Positions 1-8,577 of a stretch of 64,000 bases of DNA are shown one piece after another. The position numbers and the translations under genes are program-made. The DNA comes from JABWBP01 sp964522165 (GTDB lineage Bacteria > Calditrichota > Calditrichia > RBG-13-44-9 > J075): NCBI GenBank assembly GCA_964522165.1, contig CAZFVV010000009.1, forward strand, positions 10,903 through 74,902. The letters are read 5' to 3'. Every line of letters begins with the position of its first letter. Position 1 is the first letter of the stretch. The notes below the pieces were generated by a model. The model ran no database searches and was not told where the DNA came from. It saw only the letters and a list, made by a program, of their open reading frames with translations.

Positions 1-198
1 GGTTTTGTAATCCTTGAATTCTCCCCCCTCGGCCTCCGATTCTAACTGGGCATAGAGGTCCAGGATTTGCGCGTCGGTCTGCTTAATATCGTGCGCCTGC
101 AATACCGGCCGAACCGCTTGCAGAATGCCGCTTTCCCAGTCGATCAGCGTGCCGTAACAATCAAAACTCAATACTTTAAACCGTCTAATTTCCACCAC
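1..198 (-). CDS. HAD-superfamily hydrolase, haloacid dehalogenase type II-like (partial)
   Basis: N-terminal 66 codons of a minus-strand gene that runs off the left edge. The translation opens VVEIRRFKVLSFDCYGTLID. The FDCYGTLID segment is HAD motif I, with the nucleophilic Asp at about residue 13, and the Cys-Tyr-Gly-Thr form is typical of type II haloacid dehalogenase-like hydrolases. The likely start is GTG at 198 (GTG at 195 is an alternative), preceded by an AGGGG ribosome-binding site. The substrate cannot be told from this fragment; many relatives are phosphatases rather than dehalogenases. It lies downstream of fbp on the same strand, about 200 bp away. Confidence 0.8.
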   Translation of the reverse strand, partial: MVEIRRFKVLSFDCYGTLIDWESGILQAVRPVLQAHDIKQTDAQILDLYAQLESEAEGGEFKDYKT

Positions 199-301
199 CG
201 TTACCCCTGCGAGTTTTATGGAGGCGAAAATTAATCATATAAGAGCGCAAACGCAAATAGAGGGAAAATGACCGGGCGGCCGGAAGACCCGGGCATATCG
301 C

Positions 302-331
302 CAATCGCCCATCGAAAATTATGGGCGATTG
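302..331 (-). terminator. Hairpin downstream of fbp
   Basis: An 11-bp perfect stem (CAATCGCCCAT at 302-312 with ATGGGCGATTG at 321-331) encloses an 8-nt loop, about 70 bp after the fbp stop codon. No run of T follows on either strand, so it is either a weak terminator or a transcript-stabilising hairpin. Confidence 0.4.
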
Positions 332-397
332 GTGAAGTAAGGTTATACCTGCAGGTCCCGGCAATGCTGTGATGTGATTCGATAATGCTCCTTCCCA

Positions 398-1411
398 TCA
401 GCTTTTCCGCTTGCCCTGCATGAATTCCAGGGCAATATCCACGTCGTCCTTGCTGCCCAGGATCAAGGGGGTGCGCTGGTGCAAATTGTCCGGCTGAATG
501 TCTAAAATCCGGCGGTGGCCGTCGGTTGCTTTGCCTCCCGCCTGCTCCACAATAAACGCTAAGGGGTTGGCTTCATATAAAAGCCGCAATTTGCCTTGGG
601 GATTTTTGTGGTCCCCCGGGTAAAGGAAAACCCCTCCTTTCAATAGATTACGATGGAAATCCGCTACTAAGGAACCGATGTAGCGGCTGTTCATCCCCCC
701 GCCGTTCGCAGAAGTCGATTTTTTGGCCCAGCGGATATAATTCTGCACCCCCGGCTCCCAGTCGTCATAGTTGCTCTCGTTGGCGCTGTACATTTTGCCT
801 TTGGAAGGCGTCTTGATTTTGGGATGGGAGAGCACGAAACTGCCGTAGGTAGGATCCAGGGTAAACCCGTGAACGCCCGCCCCGGTGGTGTACACTAACA
901 TGGTGCTGGAACCGTAAACCACGTACCCGGCGCAAAGCTGGGAATATCCCGGTTGTAAAATATCTTCTAACTTCCCGGGAGTGTCTTCCGGGGTAATACG
1001 GCGGTAAATGCTAAAAATGGTGCCGATGCTGACGTTGACGTCGATATTCGAGGATCCGTCCAGGGGATCGAAACAGCAGACGTATTTGCCCCGGGGGAAC
1101 TCGTCGGAAATGGGGATCAGCTCCTCATCCTCTTCCGAGACCATGGCGCAGAGGGTTCCCCCGAAACGCAGGGAGCGGATCATGGCTTCATTTGCGAACA
1201 CGTCTAATTTTTGTTGCTCCTCCCCGAAGACGTTGCGGCTGCCCGCCAATCCCAGGATGTCCAACAACCCGGCTTTATTGACCTGGTGGGAGATTACTTT
1301 AGCGGCCAGGGCAATATCGGTTAGCAGGCTGGTGAAGGCCCCGGTAGCCTGGGGGTACAATCGTTCCTGTTCCACAAGATGACGGTTCAGTGTCATCATA
1401 AAACTATTCAT
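398..1411 (-). CDS. fbp: Fructose-1,6-bisphosphatase class I
   Basis: Hydrolyses fructose 1,6-bisphosphate to fructose 6-phosphate and phosphate, the committed step of gluconeogenesis; cytoplasmic and Mg-dependent. The 337 aa length is normal for class I enzymes. The class I signature FDPLDGSSNID lies near residues 114-124 and supplies metal ligands. The acidic loop EEDEEL precedes it, and the C-terminal segment EANPLAFIVEQAGGKATDG carries a further metal-binding Glu. The ATG start is preceded by GAGG in the 5' leader. The gene stands alone, with a repeat-containing gap of about 670 bp upstream. Confidence 0.97.
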   Translation of the reverse strand: MNSFMMTLNRHLVEQERLYPQATGAFTSLLTDIALAAKVISHQVNKAGLLDILGLAGSRNVFGEEQQKLDVFANEAMIRSLRFGGTLCAMVSEEDEELIPISDEFPRGKYVCCFDPLDGSSNIDVNVSIGTIFSIYRRITPEDTPGKLEDILQPGYSQLCAGYVVYGSSTMLVYTTGAGVHGFTLDPTYGSFVLSHPKIKTPSKGKMYSANESNYDDWEPGVQNYIRWAKKSTSANGGGMNSRYIGSLVADFHRNLLKGGVFLYPGDHKNPQGKLRLLYEANPLAFIVEQAGGKATDGHRRILDIQPDNLHQRTPLILGSKDDVDIALEFMQGKRKS

Positions 1412-2023
1412 GTGACCTCCTCGGTTAAGCTTGAATGACGGGTGATCGGATTATTTCAAGACATTGCCGGCCTGGCTTCTCCCGTTGCGGAGTATGATGG
1501 TGAAAAAAATATGCTGCCTGGATCGAGAGCGCCCCACCCGGTAAAAAGGAAAGGCCGCCCCACGGAAACGACCTCTGACAAATCGAAAAGATGATAAGCT
1601 GGTAAAATTTACAGTGCGGATTTGAAATTTTCAACGATTAGAAAAATCAGGAAGGAAACTCGCCGCGAAGTAAAAAACCATTTCAGCGTAACCCAAATGC
1701 TCCAGAAGTGCATACCACAAGGCCGGGATGCACTGGCAGTGCAAAATAAATTGTTGGCGAAGCCACTCCTTCGGAGGTGGCAAAGCCATCCCTTTGGGAC
1801 ACTCCTGCCGCTCAAATCAGTTTAAACCGCTGGCAGTCCTAAACAGGTAATGCTGCTATGCTCTTCGACCACCCATTTTGTCATTCCCGCAAAAGCGGGA
1901 ATCCACTATTTCTACTGAGTTTATGGATTCCCACTTTCGTGGGAATGACATCATGCACTTTTTTAAACAGCATTAATCGTTTTGGACTACCAAACCGGTG
2001 TAATACTTGCGCGGGGGAAGAAC
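1412..2023. other. Intergenic region between degP and fbp
   Basis: About 600 bp with no convincing gene. Short open frames here (60-70 codons on both strands) overlap each other and have no recognisable family or ribosome-binding site. The stretch contains a short hairpin near 1759-1790 (GCCACTCCTTCGGAGGTGGC-like) and the palindrome pair at 1879-1950. It presumably also holds the fbp promoter. Confidence 0.6.
1879..1950. repeat. Palindromic repeat pair, TGTCATTCCC family (copy 1)
   Basis: Two 27-bp arms (1879-1905 and 1924-1950) are near-perfect inverted copies, each itself a small palindrome around CGCAAAAGCG or ACGAAAGT, separated by 18 bp. A second copy lies at 50928-50998, and a broken one at 8755-8960. 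This is a REP-like dispersed repeat between genes. Confidence 0.85.
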
Positions 2024-2065
2024 ACTCATAAAAACCGGGAGCGCCGCAAATTCCGGCGCTCCCGG
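2024..2065 (-). terminator. Rho-independent terminator of degP
   Basis: A 12-bp perfect GC-rich stem (CCGGGAGCGCCG 2035-2046 with CGGCGCTCCCGG 2054-2065, 7-nt loop) is followed on the minus strand by TTTTTAT. It lies just after the degP stop codon at 2080. Confidence 0.9.
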
Positions 2066-2079
2066 GGAGGTTCAGGGGG

Positions 2080-3588
2080 TTAGTTTTGGGGAAGATTGAA
2101 GTTGACGATAAACCTGCGGTCGCCGCGCAAGACATTCAAAATCACCGGGTCTCCCGCTTTGAGGTCTCCGATAACCCGGTTGAATTCACTGATACTGCGC
2201 ACATCTTGCCGGTTGAGCCGGGTGATCACGTCCCCTTCCTGCAACCCCACCCGGGCGGCAATGCTGCCCTGCATAACGGAGGTAATCACCACACCTTCGC
2301 TATTGCTTAAATCATAGCGCCGGCGCAGTTCCGGGGAAACGTTCTCCACCCGCAATCCCAGGGACTCCACATTCTGCCTTTCGCTGCCGGCTATCGCCGG
2401 TTCTTCTTCGGGAAATTCGGCCAGCTTGACGTTAATTTCTCTCTCCTTGCCGTCGCGCAGCACTTTCAAATTGACCGCGGTGCGCGGGTCGGTGGAGCCG
2501 ATGAGCGTGCTCAATTCCGTGGCGTTGCGAACCTTCTTGCCGGAAACTTCCAGCACGATATCGCCCGCTTGCAGGCCGGCGGCTTCCGCGGGGCTGTCTT
2601 TCACCACTTCCCGGATAAAAACTCCTTCGCTGGTATTATCCAGGCCGTACATTTTGGCAATGTCCGGGGTGATATTGCTGATTTGCACCCCTAACCAGCC
2701 CCGCACCACTTTCCCTTTGGTCAAAATATCCGACATGACCTTGTTGGCGAGATTGGCCGGGATTGCGAAACCGATCCCGATATTTCCCCCGGAGCGGCTG
2801 GCGATTGCGGTATTGATGCCGATCAGCTCGCCTTTTAAATTCACCAGGGCGCCCCCGCTGTTGCCGGGGTTGATCGCCGCGTCGGTCTGGATAAAATCTT
2901 CATACTGGGTCAGGCCCACCCCGGTGCGCCCCTTGGCGCTCACGATGCCGGAAGTGACGGTATGGGCAAACTCTTCCTGGAGCGGAGAACCGACCGCCAG
3001 AACCCATTCGCCCACCCGCACCGCGTCGGAATTGCCGATGCCGATCGAGGGAAGATTACTCGCGTCGATCTTGAGCACCGCCAGGTCGGTGCGGGAATCG
3101 GTGCCCTTCACTTCCGCCTTGAATTGCCGCCCGTCCATCAGCTTGACCACGATATTATCGGCTTTATCCACCACGTGATTGTTGGTAAGGATGACCCCAT
3201 CCGCTTGCACGATAACGCCGGAACCCAACCCCTGCTGGGTAAATTCCCGTTCCGGCATTCGCTGCCCGAAAAAATCATCGAACGGGAACCAGTACGGCGA
3301 AACCTGCCGCCCCTTGATGACCGTTTCGGTGGAAATAGTTACCACGGAGGGAGTCACCTTTTCAGCGACGTCGGAAAAGGCATTGCTGAGAGCATTCAGA
3401 ATGGATTGGCCGTCCAAATTGGCGCTCCCCGGGGAGGATTGGGTAATTCCTCCCTCTTCCTTCGCTTGACCGGGAGCATCGGCGGTGAGATGCCCGGTCC
3501 AATTCAGGCCGGAAGCCAGGATCAACCCCATCACGATGCCTGCCAACACCAACACGATGCTAAAGCCGGTTAATCTTTTCCTGTTCAT
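2080..3588 (-). CDS. degP: Do/DegP (HtrA)-family periplasmic serine endoprotease
   Basis: Envelope quality-control protease. An N-terminal hydrophobic segment (about residues 8-28) acts as signal or anchor. The trypsin-like domain carries His138 (TNNHVV), Asp168 (RTDLAV) and Ser244 (NPGNSGGAL), so the catalytic triad is intact. Two PDZ domains follow, at about 290-385 and 400-495, the arrangement of DegP/DegQ rather than single-PDZ DegS. The 502 aa length is typical. It lies 97 bp downstream of clpB on the same strand, and a strong terminator follows it, so the two stress-protein genes may share a transcript. The start ATG is preceded by a GGAG ribosome-binding site. Confidence 0.96.
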   Translation of the reverse strand: MNRKRLTGFSIVLVLAGIVMGLILASGLNWTGHLTADAPGQAKEEGGITQSSPGSANLDGQSILNALSNAFSDVAEKVTPSVVTISTETVIKGRQVSPYWFPFDDFFGQRMPEREFTQQGLGSGVIVQADGVILTNNHVVDKADNIVVKLMDGRQFKAEVKGTDSRTDLAVLKIDASNLPSIGIGNSDAVRVGEWVLAVGSPLQEEFAHTVTSGIVSAKGRTGVGLTQYEDFIQTDAAINPGNSGGALVNLKGELIGINTAIASRSGGNIGIGFAIPANLANKVMSDILTKGKVVRGWLGVQISNITPDIAKMYGLDNTSEGVFIREVVKDSPAEAAGLQAGDIVLEVSGKKVRNATELSTLIGSTDPRTAVNLKVLRDGKEREINVKLAEFPEEEPAIAGSERQNVESLGLRVENVSPELRRRYDLSNSEGVVITSVMQGSIAARVGLQEGDVITRLNRQDVRSISEFNRVIGDLKAGDPVILNVLRGDRRFIVNFNLPQN

Positions 3589-3685
3589 TTTCTATCTCTC
3601 CTGTTTTATTCATTCAGACGCAGAAATCTTACGCTTTCGACCTCGCGAAGTTTCTCCGGGGGAAAACCCCGGCAATTTGCCGCAC

Positions 3686-6322
3686 TTACGCTCCTTCTAC
3701 GGCAACCGGCGCTTCCGCAGCTTCAAAGCGCAGCTCGCCGCCCCGGTAATCTACCTTCACGGCCTGGCCTTGGGAGATTTTCCCGGCCAGGATTTCCCGC
3801 GCCAGTTGATCCACCACCCGGCGCTGGATGACCCGGCGCAGCGGGCGCGCCCCAAAGGCCGGCTCGTAACCGATCTCCGCCAGGTGCTCTTTGGCGGCCT
3901 CGCTGAGGGTGATGGAAATTTTCTGCTCCGCCAACTGTTTTTGAATGCGCCGGAGCTGCAAATCCACGATCTTTTTGATGTGCTCCCGGGAGAGGCTGTG
4001 GAAAACGATGATCTCGTCGATACGGTTGAGGAATTCCGGGCGCAACTCCTGGCGCAGCAGGCTCATTACCTCTTTTTGAATTTCCCGGAAGATTTCCTCG
4101 CGGTTGTGGTCCTCCACCTGGCGGGATTTTTCCAAAATCAGCGGCGCGCCGATGTTGGAGGTCATAATAATGATCGCATTCTTGAAATTGGCCGTGTGCC
4201 CCTTGTTATCGGTCAATCGCCCGTCCTCCAACACTTGCAGCAGGATGTTGAACACCTCCGGGTGCGCCTTTTCGATCTCGTCCAACAGCACCACGGAGTA
4301 GGGACGGCGGCGCACCGCCTCGGTAAGCTGCCCGCCTTCGTCGTAGCCCACGTAGCCCGGGGGCGCGCCGATCAGCCGCGAAACCGAGTGCCGTTCCATG
4401 TATTCGGACATGTCGATGCGCACCATGGCGTTCTCGTCATCGAACAAAAATTCCGCCAGCGCCCGCGCCAGCTCGGTTTTTCCCACCCCGGTCGGCCCCA
4501 GGAAAATGAAGGAACCGATGGGCCGGTTCTGGTCCGCCAGCCCCGCCCGGGAGCGGCGAATGGCGTTGGCCACTTCCTGCACCGTCTCGTGCTGCCCCAC
4601 CAGGCGCTCTTCTAAGCGGTCTTCGATCCGCAGCAGTTTTTCCCGCTCGCTTTCTAACATGCGGGAGACCGGAATGCCGGTCCAGCGGGAAACGATCTCG
4701 GCGATCTGCTCCTCATCTACCTCTTCCCGGAGCATTTTTACCTCTTTCTGGATTTCTTGCAATTCTAAGGTAAATTTCTGCACGTTCTTTTCCCGATCGG
4801 GAATTTTACCATATTTGATCTCCGCGACCTTATCTAACTTGCCTTCCCGCTCCGCTTTTTCCATTTCGTTGCGCAGGCGTTCGATCTCCGCCTTGTTCTC
4901 GCGGATTTTCTGGATGGTCTGCTTTTCCAGCAGCCAGTGGCCGTGCAGTTTATTGCGTTCTTCCCGCAGGTTGGCTAACTCCTGCTCGATCTTGCGGAAG
5001 CGCTCCTGGGTTTCGGCGTTCTTCTCCTTGCGCAGCGCCACCATTTCGATCTCCAACTGCTTGATGCGCCGCTCGGTCTCGTCTAACTCTTCGGGCAGGG
5101 ATTCCACCTCGATGCGCAGCCGCGCCGCGGCTTCGTCGATCAGGTCGATGGCCTTGTCCGGCAGGTTGCGGTCGGTGATGTAGCGGTGCGATAGCGTGGC
5201 GGCGGAGATCAGCGCGGCGTCGGTAATCTTCACCCCGTGATGCACTTCATACTTCTCCTTCAACCCCCGCAGCATGGAGATGGTATCCTCCACGGAGGGT
5301 TCTTCCACTAAAATGGGCTGGAAACGCCGCTCCAGCGCGGCGTCTTTTTCGATGTGTTTGCGGTATTCGTCGATGGTAGTGGCGCCGACGCAGTGGATTT
5401 CTCCCCGCGCCAGGGCCGGCTTGAGCATGTTGGAAGCATCCACCGCCCCTTCCGCCGCCCCCGCGCCGACTAAGGTGTGGATTTCATCGATGAACAGAAT
5501 GATCTGCCCGTCCGATTCCTGCACCTCTTTCAGCACCGCTTTCAACCGCTCTTCGAATTCCCCGCGGAATTTCGATCCCGCGATCAATGCGCCCAAGTCC
5601 AGCCCTACCACCCGCTTGTCGCGCAGGGTTTCCGGCACGTCGCCGTTCACGATGCGCTGCGCGATCCCTTCCACAATGGCGGTTTTTCCCACCCCCGGGT
5701 CGCCGATCAGGGCGGGATTGTTCTTGGTGCGCCGGGAGAGCACCTGCAGCACCCGGCGAATCTCTTCATCGCGCCCGATGACCGGGTCTAATTTCCCCTG
5801 GGAGGCTAATTGGGTAAGATCGCGGGCGTAGCGCTCCAGGGCCATGTACTTGCCCTCGGGGTTCTGGTCCGTAACCCGCTGGTTGCCGCGGATTTCCACC
5901 AGCGCCCGCAATACCTGCTCGCGCTTCAGGCCCAGCCCGCTCAAAATGCGGCTGGCCTCGCAGCGTTTGATCTCCAAAATCGCCAGCAGCAGGTGTTCGG
6001 TGGAGACGTATTCGTCATTTAATTCCTGCGCCTCTTTCATGGCGTTGGCAACCATCTGGTTGAAATTCGGGGAGGCGTACACCTGCCCGGGGGTGCCGGA
6101 CACTTTGGGAAATTTCGCAATCGCGCGATTCAACTGGGTTTTCGCGCCGTAGGGATCGACGCCCACTTTTTTGAGCAGCGTGTTCACCAGCCCCTCGGAA
6201 TCCTCCAACAACGCCGCCAGCACGTGCTCCGGCTCTAAGTGCTGCTGTCCCAGGTTGATGACCATCTGCTGGGCGTTGGTCAACGCTTCCTGCGCTTTGA
6301 TGGTGTATTTATCAAGGTTCAT
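3686..6322 (-). CDS. clpB: ATP-dependent chaperone ClpB
   Basis: Hsp100 disaggregase that works with DnaK to recover aggregated proteins. The 878 aa show the full ClpB layout: Clp N-terminal repeats (1-150), NBD1 with Walker A GDPGVGKT (207-214) and Walker B FIDE (277-280), the long coiled-coil middle domain (about 405-530) that separates ClpB from ClpA, NBD2 with Walker A GPTGVGKT (609-616), and a C-terminal small domain. It starts MNLDKYTIKAQEAL as in other ClpB proteins. No CIRCE operator was found upstream, so heat control, if present, uses another mechanism. Confidence 0.98.
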   Translation of the reverse strand: MNLDKYTIKAQEALTNAQQMVINLGQQHLEPEHVLAALLEDSEGLVNTLLKKVGVDPYGAKTQLNRAIAKFPKVSGTPGQVYASPNFNQMVANAMKEAQELNDEYVSTEHLLLAILEIKRCEASRILSGLGLKREQVLRALVEIRGNQRVTDQNPEGKYMALERYARDLTQLASQGKLDPVIGRDEEIRRVLQVLSRRTKNNPALIGDPGVGKTAIVEGIAQRIVNGDVPETLRDKRVVGLDLGALIAGSKFRGEFEERLKAVLKEVQESDGQIILFIDEIHTLVGAGAAEGAVDASNMLKPALARGEIHCVGATTIDEYRKHIEKDAALERRFQPILVEEPSVEDTISMLRGLKEKYEVHHGVKITDAALISAATLSHRYITDRNLPDKAIDLIDEAAARLRIEVESLPEELDETERRIKQLEIEMVALRKEKNAETQERFRKIEQELANLREERNKLHGHWLLEKQTIQKIRENKAEIERLRNEMEKAEREGKLDKVAEIKYGKIPDREKNVQKFTLELQEIQKEVKMLREEVDEEQIAEIVSRWTGIPVSRMLESEREKLLRIEDRLEERLVGQHETVQEVANAIRRSRAGLADQNRPIGSFIFLGPTGVGKTELARALAEFLFDDENAMVRIDMSEYMERHSVSRLIGAPPGYVGYDEGGQLTEAVRRRPYSVVLLDEIEKAHPEVFNILLQVLEDGRLTDNKGHTANFKNAIIIMTSNIGAPLILEKSRQVEDHNREEIFREIQKEVMSLLRQELRPEFLNRIDEIIVFHSLSREHIKKIVDLQLRRIQKQLAEQKISITLSEAAKEHLAEIGYEPAFGARPLRRVIQRRVVDQLAREILAGKISQGQAVKVDYRGGELRFEAAEAPVAVEGA

Positions 6323-6655
6323 AAAGCTCTTTCCTCGGATTCATGGTCAGTTTTTGGCATTCTTCCGCCGTTTAGCCGCTCGTAACTTCTCAAATTCCAT
6401 GCCACCGGGCAAATTCGAGGCATTTCAACCTGTTTTTGAATGAGTTACAGATGATTCGGGCGCTAAGCCCGCGCGCTCACTTCTGGCAAAGCGGCCTGCC
6501 AATACTTCCGAAACCAGGAAAATATTGCTTTATGAGAGACCTGTTGAACGGTCGCTTGACATTATGAATATTACGCTTTACGTTTCACGCCCCACCCCGC
6601 CGTGCGCGGAGCGGTCTTTAGCTGCATTGCAAACCAATAACCGGAGCGCCTGCCC
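6323..6655. other. Divergent promoter region between clpB and an unknown membrane gene
   Basis: 333 bp separating divergent genes. It must carry the promoter of clpB on the minus strand and of the gene at 6656 on the plus strand. TTGACA occurs at 6556-6561, but the hexamer 17 bp later (TACGTT) is poor and lies inside a dispersed ACGCTTTACGTTTCACG repeat phrase, so no promoter is called. Confidence 0.5.
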
Positions 6656-7501
6656 ATGCCGCGATTTTCCGACGCCGTCAACCGGGTATTCGACCGGCTG
6701 GAAACCTACTGGGAGGGAGAAAACATCCGCCGCCGGGTGGCGCTGCTGTTAGTGGCCGCCTTTTTGCTGGCCCTGGCGGTGATCGAATTGCAGCGCCAGA
6801 ACCTGCTCCCGGATGAGTTCAAAGACGCGATTCCCCGCAACCACTTTTACGCAGTGGGGCTGGCCTTTACCCTGCTGCTGGTCGTGGAAGTGATCGGGCT
6901 GGTGTTCAGCCTGGTGCATTCGGTGGCGGATTCGGTGGGTAAACAGTTGGAAATCCTCTCCCTGATCCTGCTGCGGGAGTCGTTCAAGGAATTGGTGCAT
7001 TTCGACGAGCCGATCCGTTGGACCGACGTCAACGAGCCGGTGCTGCACATCCTCTCCGATTCCACCGGGGCGTTGCTGATCTTCGTGGCCCTGGGATTTT
7101 ACTACCGCATCCAGAAGCACCGCCCCATTACCAAAAGCCGCGACCAGCAAACCCGCTTCATCACCGCTAAAAAATCGCTGGCGCTGCTGTTAGTGCTGGT
7201 ATTTACCGCGGTGGGGGCGCACAATCTCTGGGGCCACCTTACCGGCCGGGCGATATATGATTTCTTCAGCATCTTCTATACGGTTTTGATCTTCGGAGAT
7301 ATCCTGCTGGTGCTGATCTCGCTGCGCTACAGCCCCAACTATTTCGTGCTGTTCCGCAACTCCGGCTTCGCCCTCACCACGGTGGTAATCCGCCTGGCCC
7401 TTACCGCCCCGCCTTACATCAACGCGGCGCTGGGGGTGGGCGCGTCGCTGTTTGCCATCGGGTTAACCCTGGCGTACAATACCTTTACCACCGAGGAGTG
7501 A
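6656..7501 (+). CDS. Unknown multi-pass membrane protein
   Basis: 281 aa and not assigned to a family. A short cytoplasmic-like N-terminus (about 27 residues) is followed by roughly six to seven hydrophobic segments near 28-45, 66-90, 133-150, 172-192, 203-225, 237-255 and 258-275. A charged loop at about 100-130 (LLRESFKELVHFDEP) separates the second and third. ATG is preceded by GGAGCG. The gene is divergent from clpB and convergent with pyrD, so context offers no clue to function. Confidence 0.8.
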   Translation: MPRFSDAVNRVFDRLETYWEGENIRRRVALLLVAAFLLALAVIELQRQNLLPDEFKDAIPRNHFYAVGLAFTLLLVVEVIGLVFSLVHSVADSVGKQLEILSLILLRESFKELVHFDEPIRWTDVNEPVLHILSDSTGALLIFVALGFYYRIQKHRPITKSRDQQTRFITAKKSLALLLVLVFTAVGAHNLWGHLTGRAIYDFFSIFYTVLIFGDILLVLISLRYSPNYFVLFRNSGFALTTVVIRLALTAPPYINAALGVGASLFAIGLTLAYNTFTTEE

Positions 7502-7504
7502 GTT

Positions 7505-7548
7505 GCAGGAGCAGGGGCGGGGATAGGGGCAGGGGCAGGAGGCAGGTT
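7505..7548. repeat. GCAGGGGCAGG-type phrase repeat
   Basis: A run of imperfect GGGGCAGGGGCAGGAGGCAGG units in the convergent gap between two genes. The same phrase recurs at 42062-42194 and 45505-45558. Confidence 0.6.
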
Positions 7549-7563
7549 CAACTACTCCTGTAT

Positions 7564-8577
7564 TCACGCCAGCGCTTTTTTGATCCGCCGGATCAATCCC
7601 GGCCCTTCGTAGATAAAGCCGGTGTAGAGTTGAATTAAAGATGCCCCGGCTTGCAGCTTTTCCTGGGCGTCTTCCGGGGAATGGATGCCCCCCGCGCCGA
7701 TGATCGGGAACGCCCCGCCGGATTTCCGGTGGAGATAACGGACCACCTCCGTGGAGCGTTGGCGCAGCGGTTTGCCGCTCAGCCCGCCCTCGCCGAGCTG
7801 CGCGACCTGTTCCGCCGGGGTGCGCAGGTTTTCCCGGGAAACCGTGGTGTTGGAGGCGATCACTCCCGCGATGCCGGTTTCCCGCACAATTTCGATGATG
7901 TCGTCTAATTGCGTGGCGCTTAAATCCGGGGCGATTTTCAGCAGCAGCGGTTTGGAGCGGGGTTTGGCGCGATTCAAGGCTTGAAGATGGCGCAGCAGCC
8001 GGGTGAGCGGCTCTTTTTCCTGCAATTCCCGCAGCCCCGGGGTATTGGGGGAGCTGACGTTGACCACAAAATAATCTACTACCTCGTAGAGCCGTTCAAA
8101 GCAGAATTCGTAATCCTTCAGCGCCTCCTGGTTGGGGGTGGATTTGTTCTTGCCGATATTCCCGCCGATCAGCAGGCCGGGTCTGCGCCGCCGCAGCCGC
8201 TCGGCAATCGCTTCCGCTCCGTCATTGTTGAAGCCCATGCGGTTGATCAGCGCCGCGTCTTTGGGAAGGCGGAACAGGCGCGGGAGGGGATTGCCGGGCT
8301 GGGGGCGGGGGGTTACGGTGCCGATTTCCACGAAACCAAATCCCAAATCCGCCAGTTCCGCGAAATATTCCGCATTTTTATCAAACCCCGCCGCCAGTCC
8401 CACCGGGTTGGGAAAGCTCAACCCGAACAATTCCCGGCGCAAGGAAGAATGTTCGAAACGGCAGATTGTTTTCAGAAATTGAGCAACCGGCGGAAACCCG
8501 GATAATTTTAGCGCGTAATGGTGAGCCGTTTCCGGGGGCAGTAAGAAGAGGAGCTTGCGAATCAGAGACTTGTACAT
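7564..8577 (-). CDS. pyrD: Dihydroorotate dehydrogenase (quinone), class 2
   Basis: Oxidises dihydroorotate to orotate in pyrimidine synthesis, passing electrons to membrane quinone. The N-terminal amphipathic segment (YKSLIRKLLFLLPPETAHHYA) is the class 2 membrane-docking helix pair. The FMN TIM barrel follows, with NPVGLAAGFDKNA, the class 2 loop NVSSPNTPGLREL carrying the catalytic Ser, and the phosphate site near GAGGI. An open frame continues 93 codons further upstream but runs into repeat DNA; the ATG at 8577 gives a normal 337 aa protein and is preferred. The gene stands alone, convergent with the membrane gene at 6656. Confidence 0.95.
   Translation of the reverse strand: MYKSLIRKLLFLLPPETAHHYALKLSGFPPVAQFLKTICRFEHSSLRRELFGLSFPNPVGLAAGFDKNAEYFAELADLGFGFVEIGTVTPRPQPGNPLPRLFRLPKDAALINRMGFNNDGAEAIAERLRRRRPGLLIGGNIGKNKSTPNQEALKDYEFCFERLYEVVDYFVVNVSSPNTPGLRELQEKEPLTRLLRHLQALNRAKPRSKPLLLKIAPDLSATQLDDIIEIVRETGIAGVIASNTTVSRENLRTPAEQVAQLGEGGLSGKPLRQRSTEVVRYLHRKSGGAFPIIGAGGIHSPEDAQEKLQAGASLIQLYTGFIYEGPGLIRRIKKALA

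Noticed and set aside
1425..1825. Three overlapping short frames between degP and fbp
   Set aside because: They overlap on both strands, lack ribosome-binding sites and resemble no family.
6556..6584. TTGACA plus TACGTT as a promoter for the gene at 6656
   Set aside because: The -10 is poor and lies in a dispersed ACGCTTTACGTTTCACG phrase, so the match may be accidental.
6323..6655. CIRCE operator for clpB
   Set aside because: No TTAGCACTC-N9-GAGTGCTAA-like sequence was found in the divergent region.
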